A DNA stretch of 64,000 nucleotides, taken from assembly GCA_013146195.2 (NCBI GenBank), contig CM028384.1, positions 74,868,728 to 74,932,727 of the forward strand. The letters run 5' to 3'. Below the pieces are notes generated by a model, which searched no databases, was not told where the DNA came from, and was given only the letters and a program-made list of their open reading frames with translations. The DNA is from Codonopsis lanceolata (Eukaryota; Streptophyta; Magnoliopsida; Asterales; Campanulaceae). Shown one piece after another: positions 44,724-56,217 of the stretch (positions within the stretch are counted from its first letter, which is position 1; each line of letters begins with the position of its first letter). The position numbers and the translations under genes were made by a program.

Positions 44724-46591
44724 TTATAAAACGGAACTTACATTTTCAGAAACAATAATATTTTCATTGTTTTCAAATTTGTGTTTCTTAGAGTGAAGAT
44801 CTTTGAAAAACTTTGCATAAGCTGGAATATTTTTAATAACATTAAGCAAAGAAAGATTAACATTCACTTTGGATAACATATTATAAATTTCCGTAAATTG
44901 TTTGTCCATTCGGTTTTTCATAAGTCTTCTTGGGAACGGGATTGGAGGAACATATGGTGGTGGAACCACATAAGGTTCCTCCTCTTCTTGATCTAACTCT
45001 TTTTCAACTTCTTTTTCAACTTCTTTATTTTGAACTTCTTTCTCTTGTTCCTTATTTGGAATCTCTACTTCTACGTCTTGACTAATTGATTCACTATTAT
45101 CTTTATCCTTTCCCACTTCTATTTCAGAATTTTCTACTATATCAGGCATATTAAAAGTAGGATCAGGATCACTTACCTCTTCACCAATTACCTTACCGCT
45201 TCGCAAGACGGTGATTGAATTAGCTTGCTCGGTTTGACTAGGGAACTTCCCTTCTTCTCTTTTATCAGCTTCAGAAGTCATTATATGCTTCTTTAAATTT
45301 TCAATCTCTTCAAGCATATATTTCATCAACACTGCTTGACTTTTGTTTGCTCCTTCTTGTTTGGGAACTTCTTCAATCCTTAATTGATTTTGATTTGGAA
45401 ATTGTGGAGGTTGAGGTGGTTGAGGCTGGAATTGTTGAGGTTGTAAAGGCTTATTTCCTCCCCAAGAAAAGTTAGGATGATTCCTCCAACTAGGATTATA
45501 TGTGTTTGAGTAGGGATCATTCCTAGGCATTTGAGGGTACATATTCATAGCATTAGCCTGTTCAGAATACATAGCACTTGATGGACAAAAATTAGTAGCA
45601 TGAGAATATAATCCACATAAAGCACATGCTTCTTGAATTTGCCAATTTTCAAATTGGGCTGGTGTATCTTATTTTTCTTGAATTTGATATAGACCTCTAT
45701 TTTTACCTCTAGCACTTTTCTGTTGAGAATTAATACTTAACATCTCAAATAATTCCTCTAGTGCTTCTGGTGTCATTCTATTAATAGAACCACCAGTTGC
45801 ACTATCAACCATAGTTTGTAAGCCTGACGAAAGACCATGATAAAATTGAAGCACTAACACATGTTGAGTCAAATTATGATGAGGACACATAATGAGCAGA
45901 TTTTTAAATCTATCCCAAGACTCATGGAATGTTTCACCTGGTTCATTTTGGAATGACATGATTTGTTTTCTGTATTTAGTAAGAGATGCATGCTTATAAA
46001 ATTTACTCATAAACAAATCATATAATTGAGCCAAAGTATAAACACTATTAGGTGTTAAGTTCATAAACCATCAGTTTGCCAACTCTTTTAATGCACTGAA
46101 AAATATTTCATTTTAATTTGATCTTCGGTCAACCCTCCTAAAGGAAAAGTACTCATCATCTATTCATACTCTCTTAAGAAACTGACAGGGTCTTCGTGAG
46201 GCATTCCATGAAAAGATGGTATCATATTAAAATAATGACCTTTTAGTTCGAAATTCCTTACAGCATCTGGCAAGACTAGACATGATGTTACTACATTTAA
46301 TGAAGGTCTACTGAAATCATTAATAGTTCTTTGATTTACTACTACTTCCATATTTCTTCTTGCAGGTTCTTCTTCTCTTTGATTCGTATTGACCGGGCGA
46401 ACCGGATTTTCAGGATTTCGATTATTATTTTCTTCCATTGTAGGATCAACCAGAGGATCCTCTTGATTCAATTGTTCTTGAATATCAGACTGGGAAGCTT
46501 GACTTTCAAGATCTTCTTGATTTCTTCTAATACTGTTTATATCTTGATTTAGTTCTACCAATTTAGGATTCAAAGATCTCCGACCGTGCAT
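44724..46591 (-). pseudogene. gag: Gag of the Athila-like element
   Basis: Frame 46591-46160 begins MHGRRSLNPKLVELNQDI. After a TAG, a frameshift near 46095 and a TGA (46071-46073), the capsid part follows: YTLAQLYDLFMSKFYKHASL, GETFHESWDRFKNLL, CPHHNLTQHVLVLQFYHGLS. A CCHC zinc knuckle CALCGLYSHATNFC (45585-45626) lies after a TAA (45669-45671), and a Pro/Gln-rich and acidic region completes gag. Gag packages element RNA. From 45669 leftward every stop lies in the same frame as protease and RT, so the ancestor had one gag-pol frame. Confidence 0.88.
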
Positions 46592-46743
46592 AAAAATAAA
46601 TTAAAGCAATTTTAAAAACAATAAACTATTCAAAGTAAAAAAAATTTTGTATTTTTATTTTTATAAAAACTGAAAATTAAATTAAAAAAACTAAATTAAA
46701 TTAAAAATTACGCTATCAACAAACTAACTACGTGAACTAGCTT

Positions 46744-46762
46744 GTCCCCGGCAACGGCGCCA
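46744..46762 (-). promoter_or_regulatory. Primer-binding site for tRNA-Asp
   Basis: The minus strand reads TGGCGCCGTTGCCGGGGAC, 6 bases inside the 5' LTR. It is complementary to the 3' end of plant tRNA-Asp(GUC) including CCA (from memory), as in Athila elements. Confidence 0.9.
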
Positions 46763-46768
46763 AAAATT

Positions 46769-48082
46769 TGATCGATGTTTTATTTTAATCTTTTTCCTTA
46801 CAAGTGGACAAGACTATTATAGAATAATATTGGAAGCAAGGGTCGAACCCATAGAAACAAGAGATCACGAACAGTGCAATTTATTGATAGCAAATTATTA
46901 ATCTAAAGGGGGTTTTTATAATGATTTTATTTAAACTACTATTTATATTTAGGTGATTAACTAATTAGCAGTAATTACAGTTATGAAGATCGTATGGTAG
47001 GTGGCAATCTAGGATTCTGAGTTTCACTTGTATCTCCTTTATGTTCAATTCATAATAATTATCATTCAATTTCTTGGGTTCGTTCACTAAAGATAGATAT
47101 AGTCTGTTGAACTATTGGTTCAGCCTCCATCCCCGCAACATTCATCCATTCTATATCCTAAGCACAAGAACAAGTAATCTATCTGTCACCTAGATTATGA
47201 TCTATCTGTCACCTAGATCATGTATGAACCTGGTCCTAACTTATCACTCTCGTGCATCGATAGGTCCAATTTATTGTGATTGTGAGCCAGTGTACGACAT
47301 ATGCACATTGGTCATGAAGTTATCCGCACCTCTAGGCCTTTATTATTTGCGATTATATTCATTTGTTCAAAGCAAAATAATAGATGGATTGATAAACACC
47401 ACAATCAACAAGAATTGAATGAACATACATATGAATTAAAACATAAATTCGATACAAGTTATCTCCCACCTCCTAGATTATTGATGATTTAGTTCATCAT
47501 AGACAATGAACAACACATGGAGATGAACGGAAACATGATCTTGATCTTCAATACTTGTAATTACACAATCTAACTATGTTATACAACCTAAAAACTATCT
47601 AAAATCTATACAAAACTGTTTCCAGCCGTTTTTCTATATCCTAGGCTTTGGCATCTGATCTCTATTTATACCCGGAAGTTGTAATCCAATCGAATCACTT
47701 GTGAAAATACGAAATTTGCGCATTCTGACCACCTTGCGGTCGCAAGGTGTTGGGTACCTTGCGTCCGCAAGGTCTCCAGTTTCTTTGGCCCTTGATTTCT
47801 GACTTCTTCAATGTTGATGTCCACCTTGCGGGGGCAATTAGGTCTGAGTACCTTGCGAACGCAAGGTCTCCAGATTGGACATCCTTCGTTTCTTCTTCAT
47901 TTTTCATCTTGGGCCCTTCTTGGAATTTGCATATAAAACCCTGGAGTTTTGCATATTTTCACTAAAAACTCTGATACTTACAAAACTTATCGAAAACACA
48001 TATCAGTAGCCAAAAGCCTCGTGAAATAGCATAATTTAAGTCATAGAAGCATATAAAATCGACGTATAAAATACATCGATCA
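46769..48082 (-). repeat. 5' LTR of the Athila-like element
   Basis: 1314 bases with the same ends as the 3' LTR and the same TATA box (about 47665). The palindromes stand at 47731-47748, 47756-47773, 47823-47843 (with a 3-base insertion) and 47850-47867. Confidence 0.95.
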
Positions 48083-48189
48083 CCTACTATATATAAACCT
48101 AGCTCATTAAAATCTCACATCCACCCTTAGGCCTCATGTCATGTAAGTTGTCCCTTTTAACCTAGTAATATAAAATAAAAACTTAGAAA

Positions 48190-48345
48190 AAAATAATATT
48201 ACATGTATTTTATATAAGACGTATCTCCTTGACCTGACCCACCGTGTGTCGGTGAGTTGCGTTGTGAGATAGTGAGGATCCCTCTTACGAATTAAAACTC
48301 GTAAAACGGTCTTACCGGAGAACTACTCTTAATAAAGTAATACAT
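48190..48345. mobile_element. GTCTTAC MITE family copy
   Basis: TATAAGACGTATCTCCTTGA, CCCACCGTGTGTCGGTGAG and TCGTAAAACGGTCTTACCGG match the other copies. Confidence 0.5.
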
Positions 48346-48349
48346 GTCC

Positions 48350-50275
48350 TCAACACCTAACTAAATTCAACATCTGTCGTCTAACAAATACAACCTTTCA
48401 ATTAGAACCTTTCATCTAAAATCCTTAATTTGACGTATATTTTTTAATTTCAAAATTTCATTCACCTAACATTCGGTAAGAAATTGTAGCGATCTCTCCC
48501 CAGATTGTTCAAATCCTATTAATTTTTCATTGAGCTGAAAATTGAGCCTATATCATTTTGTTTTACATTCTATTTCCTTGTACAACTTTTAAAGTTTTTT
48601 TTTTAAATACAAATATAATAATCTGAGACTTCAATATTTAAAATAAAGTCAAGTATTTTGTAAAAATATTATTTAATGATAAATATTTTATTTTAATGTC
48701 CGAGATTTATTATATTTTAAAATTTTAAATATACTTCTTAAGGTTATTTTGAAAAGAATACATAACTCAAATTTTGAGATTTGCATTTATAACTGATGAA
48801 TTTATCTGTTACATATATTAATATTTTTTATTTAACTATTCTTTATGCTTATAAAAATATATATAACTTTATAGTTAGACTATGTCAACAACTTCATTGT
48901 TTATTTCAGGTGAGACTAAATATTTACTTGTAACTTTGACTTTGAGAATTCATTCGAATCTCAAAGTCTCTTAGGGGACGGATGGTATGAAAGCCATAAT
49001 ATTTGCAGTAAAATTTTGGGTTCAAAATGTCTAAAGTTTATTTCGTTACGAAATTTTTTTTAAGACTTTGCAGAAGATTGGTTGAACATCCGCAAAGAAC
49101 ATTCACAGACTTTATATAAATGTGATGAAAAATAAAAGGTCAAACATGATATTGTGAATTGTGCTGAGAATACCAACAGTTTTGGTGTATTCAAAGTTTC
49201 TAGAAATGTATAAATATATTTATGTCAACTTATGTAAGAATATTAAATATTTAGTATAAAAGTAAAAGAAAAAAAAGTGTTTTAACTTCCAATGTTTCCA
49301 TTTATGGAAATCCGTTTTAGACGGGAAAATCACATTATATATATAGATTATATTATTAAAGAGACTCTAATAGGTTGATCCAAAACTCTAAATAAACTAA
49401 TAAGGTATACTAAGCCCACTAATAATGTACACCAAGCCCACACAATTTCAAGTGTACTAGGCTCAAATAATTTTAAGCAAGCCCAAATATAAGTAAGTCC
49501 ATAATAAAATTTAATTAATATTAATAAAATTTATTTTATTATAGAAAATTTGGATATATTACACACACCAATGAATTTAAGCTACTAGCAAGACTTGGAC
49601 CAATATACGTTTGGTTTAAATGGTTTCATAAGAAAGAGAGAGAGAACAAAGTCTCTCCCTTGGATTTATTGGGTATCTCTGAGAACATCGGAGAATCAAA
49701 AGAATTGATATCAAATTTAAATTAGGTCATTTACAACCAAATACCTAGTTTGCTATATATTTGATATTTAACTCATTAAAATTAAATATAAAAATATATT
49801 TGATACATATAAGTTACACAAATAAAAAACCTATACAACAGTTTAGTACAAACCCTAATAATCTTTAATACCTCATCATCTTTATCTCAAATAACTTTAA
49901 AATTTAGAAAAACAAATCATTTAGTTTCCAAATGACTCAAATTAAGTTTTTATTTATAGATAAAATGTGTGCTTTTTAAAAATATATTCTTATTTTTTTT
50001 GAATTGCAATAAGGTCAAAAATCAAAGGAAAAGAGAAAAAATGGCATGACTCACTTGGATAAAGAGAGAGCGGCCAATTCACTTTTCCAGCTTTTGGATG
50101 TCTCATTCAGCGCCCAATATCTTATTAGATTTCTTTTTGATTTTGTGTTTCAAATCTACTAGCTCTTAATTAACTGAGTTATGCCCGTGAGGGCTTCTTT
50201 TTGATTTTATGTTGATACTCTGTTGTGAAGGAAAAAACTCTTTAAAACCTCATTCGATGAAACGTTGTTTCTACT
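48350..50275. other. AT-rich intergenic, no gene seen
   Basis: Several AAGCCCA/AGCCCAC repeats occur near 49400-49500. No domain in any frame. Confidence 0.5.
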
Positions 50276-50279
50276 CATA

Positions 50280-50795
50280 GGGCTTGTTTGGTAGTCGAAC
50301 AAGGATAAACAATATTATTAATCACAGTACTATTAATTCTCACTTGTATATGAGGGTAGTTTTGAGATTGTAAATGTTAATCCCAATTTTTTTTGAGCTA
50401 CGATATTACGAGCTAGAGCTTGTGATATTACTACAAGCTTGAGTGTTAGTGCCGTTAGATCAAATCTACTAAAAAATTTACACCGTTAGATCAAATATGA
50501 TATTTTCTAAATAATGATGTAGACATTTCAAATCACTATCAACTTAATCATCCAACGACTCTAACACTAAAGCTCGTATTAATATCACAAGCTCTAGCTC
50601 ATAATATCACTTGTCATTTTTTTAGTGAGGGAGCTAATAATACCACCCTCCCCCTTAGTATTAATAGTGAGGGAATAATGACTTTATCCGGATAACTTGT
50701 TCTATTAGCCCCGACCACTTATTGCGTACCAAACATCAAACAACTCGGTTTATTAATCATATCTAACATAAATCCTGGCTACCAAACAACACCCT
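50280..50795. mobile_element. GTTTGGTAG-type TIR element
   Basis: Left end AGGGCTTGTTTGGTAGTC; right end, reversed, AGGGTGTTGTTTGGTAGCC. Target duplication unclear. A second foldback element sits inside it. Confidence 0.5.
50395..50615. mobile_element. Nested foldback MITE, MULE-like
   Basis: Inverted ends of about 60 bases: GAGCTACGATATTACGAGC and, reversed, GACAAGTGATATTATGAGC, both followed by TAGAGCTTGTGATATTA. The flanks ATTTTTTTT (50386-50394) and ATTTTTTTA (50616-50624) could be a 9-base duplication, weak because of the T-run. Confidence 0.6.
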
Positions 50796-51483
50796 CGAGT
50801 TTAGTGGATTGAGTTTGGATACTTAATAATTCCAGGCGGCTCTCTCTCTCTCTCTCCAAACAAGAAAGTCGGGTCATGCCTTTTTTTTTCTTTGAATTTT
50901 GGTCTTTTTGTAATTTCAAAAAAAAAATGAAACTTTTATTTTTAAAAAGTATATATTTTTATCTATAAATAAAGACTTTGTTTGACTCATTTGGACACCA
51001 AATCATTTTTTTTTCTAAATTTTGAAATTATTAAAGATAAAGATGGTGGTATATGAAAAATTATTATAATTTATGTCAAGTTGTTGTATTAATTTTTTGT
51101 TTTGCTTCCTTATGAATATCAAATAAATTTCATATTTATTTTTAATAAGTTAAATATCAAATACGTAACAAACTAGATGCTCGGTTGCACATGATCTAAA
51201 ACTCTATTAAAGTAGTTATCAAATCATTAAAGAGAGTTAAAGAGAGCTGCGGGCGGAGCCACCCTATGTGAAGTATGGGCTATACGCCTATACCGCTTTA
51301 GACCCTCTTTAATTATAGAAAAACTTTTTTTAATTAGTCTAATAATTTTGTAATTTATTTTAATAAAAACTTTTTTTTAACATCCGAATTAAATACACTA
51401 CTCAAATACTAACCATATTATTGTGAAGCTAACTACTAGAAACTAATTAAATTTGGAGTAGTTCTTCTATGAAACTGTTTTAG

Positions 51484-51990
51484 AGCATCCACAATAATTG
51501 TATTCTAAAACACTCTTAATATAAATTCCTAAATCTTTTTAGAAGCTCTTTAAAAATTTCAACTTCAATAAGCACCTTCCATATAACTCTTTAAATTTAT
51601 GACATCTTAACTAACAAACCAAATTACGAATATAATTTTCTCTTTTTTATTTTTATTTTCCTACCGCAACCGGAATAAAATATTTATACTTTTAATTTTT
51701 ATATTTTATAAAAACTATATCACATGTTTGTAGTATTTCAATAACTTTTATTTAAATAGAGTTTTGTCACGTTTTTTAATATTATCAATATACCCATAAT
51801 TTTAAGTTATAAATAATAGAAAAGGAAAATGATAGTGTAAAAAATACACAAAATTAATAGAAAAAAGAAATGAAAAACTTGGGAAGTAAATCATCATCAA
51901 AGTGAACCGGGTAGTTTATTCAATTCCTAGGCCCTCCCCACCGATACATGCATTTCCTAGTATATGTGTGGTGATCAAGCCAAAATTTTG
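51484..51990 (+). mobile_element. GAGCATCC element X, first (truncated) copy
   Basis: TTA|GAGCATCCACAATAATTG starts the copy. Its body (CTACCGCAACCGGAATAAAA, GTCACGTTTTTTAATATTA) matches 52389-52495 plus 55245-55560. The right end is missing. Confidence 0.6.
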
Positions 51991-53968
51991 ATGGAGAGAT
52001 GATATACACAAAGACCCGCCTTGTGCTTGGGTTGGATTTTCATTTTTTACTCCATAATAAGCTTCATTGGAAGAACTAGCTATCCACAATCATAATCAAT
52101 TTTGTTGGAAGGCTTGGAATTTTACCCAATTTATCGTATTCATAATAAAACCCTAGAAAGAGAAGTTGAGATTCTTAATTTGACTAAAAATATTGGAATG
52201 AAGAGCAATGACTAGCTAGAATCTGATGTAGAAATATATTCTCCCGTTGGGCTCGATTAAAACAACGAAATATGGGGAAGAAGACCGGTGGAAGAGAGAA
52301 TAACGTTGAAGGAGACATGTGGGGAGAGAGAAGACCAAGAAAGAATAGAGTCTTCCGCAGAATGCAACCAATATTTTGGGGGAGGGTTAGAGCATCCACA
52401 GTGGTTGCATTCTAAAACACCCTCTATACAACTTCTAAATCTTTTTAGAGATCTTTTTAAAAAAAATTCAATTCCAATGAGCACTCTTTAGAGCATCCAC
52501 ACTATTAATTATTCTTATACATCTTCTTAGTTGGGTCTCACTGTCACCTACACACTTTTTCTTTTTACTCACTTAAAAATATATTTTCTCATTGTATAAT
52601 CTTTTTACACATTGTTGGTCTACATTGATGCTCAAATAAGCTAGAGGGAGGATGAATAGCCTATGATGCCTATTAAAAACTTTTCTTTTTGTATTCATAA
52701 AGTGCATGTTTTAAGGGCATAGACAATGAATGGCACAACGAGCATGTCTATTGGTAACACGGAACAACAGACTTGCTCTTAACATAGTAATGGACTTTGT
52801 TGTTGAACTGTAAGTAAATCAACAGTCTGATTAAAGAGTTTAAGCAGCGGAAATTGTAAGACTTAGATTTAGTGGGGAAGTCTTAAATGGCTATACACGA
52901 ATATATGTTCAGAACAACAACACACTTAATCCTTCTTCCAAATGCAGGATTAGGAAGTCATGAGATGATAGCTTTTCAAAAGAACAATCAGTTTATAAAA
53001 GCTCATATAGGAGTAAAAGCTGAATATTGAAAGAGAAACAATGTGAAAGAACATCTGAAATTTATTCAAAGATAAATTTACAGAATACATCAACCTAGAC
53101 TATGTAAAATTTATATCCTCATCGTTCCAAACCTTAATCCTTAATTATTCATAAAAAAAATTTATTAAGTAAAGAGACCAGTAGGAGACGATAATGAGGA
53201 ACAGATATAAGAAGACAATTTTAAGGGTTGTTCAGATAAAAAAATATATGAACAACTGAGTGCAGAGCATTCAACCTCCTATGATGATCGATTATTGCAA
53301 AATCAATATCATTTGTACGAGAATACAAATCTGAAGATATGAATGCAATATTTACAGACAACTCTTCATCTTCCTTGGGGATGATCTGAAAATGTATCTT
53401 CAAATCGATCTGAAGTGCTTGGTTTCTAACTTTAGGAATAAAGTCCTGAAACTCTGTTAGAGGTTGAGATTTTCGAAGAAGGTTGAATAACTCAAATCAA
53501 GAACTGGTTCTTGATCAAGACACCGATCTCTGTCTTTAGAAATATCTGATCTCTTTCTTGTTCAATCCTTTTCTTTTTAGCAATCGTCTGTGGAGATCTT
53601 AGAATCGTTGTAGAAAACGATCTCGTTGTAGATCTCACAACTTTGTCGAACAAAGTGAGATTGTTGTATTACTCGCCATTTTTAAGAGGATAAGAAAAGA
53701 TTTCTTTTTATAGACAGGGGTCTTTATGATCATTGAGAGATGTTGATAGATTTTCTATTCGTTTGAAATAATTTCGTTGTTGAAGACTGTCGGATAAAAA
53801 TGTTGTTCACTGGATCTTTGACTGTTGGGTAAAGACTTTGTCCTGCAAATCCTAGAAATGTTGCCCGTCAGACTGTATTAATAAGTCTCTGAAAAGTGAG
53901 TTTGAATCATAATGCACTGTCAGGTGGTCTGTCCAATAAATTAGGTTCTTTTGACTTTTCCAAACCAC

Positions 53969-54004
<36 letters not shown>

Positions 54005-54301
54005 CTTGCAGTATCCGAGATGTTAGGCTTCATAAAGATCTGAGTGATTTTTGAGGCTTGAACATTTTTTTGCCTCTTCTTGATCTCCTGCAGTCTTGTC
54101 TCATAATAGCACGTGCAATCAAATCTTCTGGTAAGATGTTCGGTTCGGAGGAATAAGTCTTTTGCAAGAGAGGACTACTGGTTGCTGGTTATGATATGAA
54201 CAATCAAACCATATCATGTCTGCTGGTGGCGAGTATTCAAGATGTTTTTTTGCGCTTATGACAAGTCTGCTGGTGACGAGTCTTCTGAAATTTTTGACGC
54301 T

Positions 54302-55110
54302 CTAGCATGTATGTTGGTGCTATGGGTGGCAATTGGGTGTTAATGGATAGCTTTGGGTAATGCCATTATCCATTAGGCCAATGGATAATGGCCTAACCCA
54401 AAGCTATCCATTAACACCCAATTGTCACCCCTAGCTGGTGCTGGTGCATATGAATCGCTAGTTTGTTGATCATCATTAAGAATGTAGGACTAGATCAAGG
54501 CATACCTAATCTAAGACCTATGTGATGTCAAACAAGTTGTCACATTAACCGGTACGTAGATCTTTTAGCCACTTTTTATGACTCACAATAATGGGAACAA
54601 ACAAATCAAAATATTCGGAATATGCAAGAAGATAAGTTACTCATCAACAAGCATATTCCAACACACATCTTCTTAGCTCGGTCCAACTAAACAAATATTT
54701 CATTTTACCCCCTCCCCAAATTGGTCACACACATCTGTTAGGAAGATTTTTTTAATTCTTATCTAGCATGTATGCTAATGCTGGTGCATATGAATCGCTA
54801 GTCTATTGATCATCATTAAGAAGGTAGGACTAGATCAGGACATACCTAATCTAAGACCTATGTGATGTCAAACAAAGCTGTCACACTAACCGGTACGCAG
54901 ACCTTTTAGCCACTTGTTATGACTCACATTAATAGGAACAAGCAAATCAAAATATTCAGAATATAAAAGAAGATAAGTTACTCATCAACAAACATCTTCC
55001 AACACACATCTTTTTAGCTCGGTCCCATTAAAAAAATATTTCATTTTATCCCCTCCCCAAATTAGTCACACACATGTGTTAGGAAAATTCTTTTTTTTTA
55101 ATTCTTATTT
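54302..55110 (+). repeat. Tandem duplication within element Y
   Basis: Unit 1 (54302-54762, including a 113-base MITE and its duplication) and unit 2 (54763-55110) share TGGTGCATATGAATCGCTAG, GACTAGATCA, ACCTATGTGATGTCAAACAA, CCGGTACG and TAAGTTACTCATCAACAA in the same order with about 10% differences. Confidence 0.85.
54321..54433. mobile_element. hAT foldback MITE (113 bp) with visible empty site
   Basis: TATGGGTGGCAATTGGGTGT opens it and, reversed, TAGGGGTGACAATTGGGTGT closes it. The arms pair almost to the centre. Target duplication GTTGGTGC (54313-54320) and GCTGGTGC (54434-54441), 7 of 8. The second duplication unit has the uninterrupted site at 54774-54781. Confidence 0.88.
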
Positions 55111-56217
55111 AAGAAGAAAAAACCCTCTCTCTCTCATAGTTGACTAGTTGACCTCATAATAAGTTGACTCCCATTGTGTATTCCCTCTTCTTAGCTAAGA
55201 AGAAATGCTAAGAATTGGAAAAACTCAACAATGGGGATGCTCTTATAACATTATAAATTATTGACATCATTTAACTAACAACATAATTATCAATATATTT
55301 CCCTCTTTTTAATTTCTATATTCCTACCGCAATCGGAATAAAATATATTTACTTTAAATTTTATATTTTTTTCAAAAAATATTATATGTCTACTTTTATT
55401 TAAATGATTGTCGTGTCACGCTTTTTAATATTACCAATATACTCGTAATTTAAGTTATAAATAATAGAAAGATGAATGATAAGTGCAAAACACACACACC
55501 CTAATTTAATAGAAATTAGGAATGGAAAAAGATTATCAAAGCAAATCATCAAATAAGATTGTCATATTATCATGTACATAAAGATCCACCAATATGAAGA
55601 ATCCAGTGTTCAATAAAACTCACCCAATATTTTGGGGTTAATTAGCTAATTTTGGGAATAAGATGTTTGATAGGGTGTCCACTGTGGGTATCAAGGGATG
55701 TAAAAAAATTTTAAAAAAAGTTTTAGGTTGGTGTTAAAGAGAAAGAGAACCACTATGGATGCTCTTAACTAATTTAGGGATATAATGAGGCACTATGAAT
55801 ACTCCTACGGATCATAATATGTAAATGAAGTCTTACATAAAATAATAAAATATTCGTAAAATCGTTGGTTCATAAATTTTTGTTTTAAACTTGTCACACA
55901 TCGGTCAACGACTTGAAAAGATTCAAGAAAAATTAACAAAGGATAGTAAAAAAGACTTGGAAAATTCACGAGATAAAACAACTTGCAAGAAGAAATCAAA
56001 AGTTTGTGTCCATACTAGTATCACTTTTCTTTATCTAATAATAATAATAATAATAATGTAGCCCAGGATTCACACCTGTTTCATCTCTACTTTAGCTGTT
56101 TTACACAAAAACCCTATTTAACATCATCTATTCTGGATTAAAGCCCAAAAAAAAACACATGAAGGTGTTAAACTAGCGGTGATCACGGACATGCCAACTC
56201 ACAACCCGATTCCTCAA

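Larger units (their letters stand above)
35379..48082 (-). mobile_element. Athila-like Ty3/gypsy retrotransposon, complete but decayed
   Basis: A 12.7-kb element read on the minus strand, with a perfect 5-base target duplication CCTAC (35374-35378; 48083-48087). The LTRs begin TGATCGATG and end CATCGATCA. A tRNA-Asp primer site, a polypurine tract, one broken gag-pol frame and a broken extra ORF before the 3' LTR are present. The RT type (FMDD), primer tRNA and extra 3' ORF fit the Athila lineage. The gag-pol frame carries eight stops and two frameshifts, so it cannot make its own proteins. Confidence 0.95.
52496..55244. mobile_element. Element Y, nested, ~2.75 kb, GAGCATCC ends
   Basis: Left end TTA|GAGCATCCACACTATTAA; right end, reversed, GAGCATCCCCATTGTTGA with TTA outside. 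The inside has no transposase I recognise. A minus frame at 53221-53403 begins MKIHFQIIPKEDEELSVNIA and is not placed in any family. A (GA)n tract lies at 53970-54000 and a ~345-base tandem duplication at the right. Confidence 0.55.
52389..55768 (+). mobile_element. GAGCATCC element X, second copy, split by an insertion
   Basis: TTA|GAGCATCCACAGTGGTTGC at the left and CCACTATGGATGCTC|TTA at the right give inverted ends with a TTA duplication, a PIF/Harbinger-like pattern. The body is interrupted at 52496 by a second element and resumes at 55245. The continuous match of the first copy (51484-51990) proves the interruption. Without the insertion it is about 630 bases. Confidence 0.6.
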
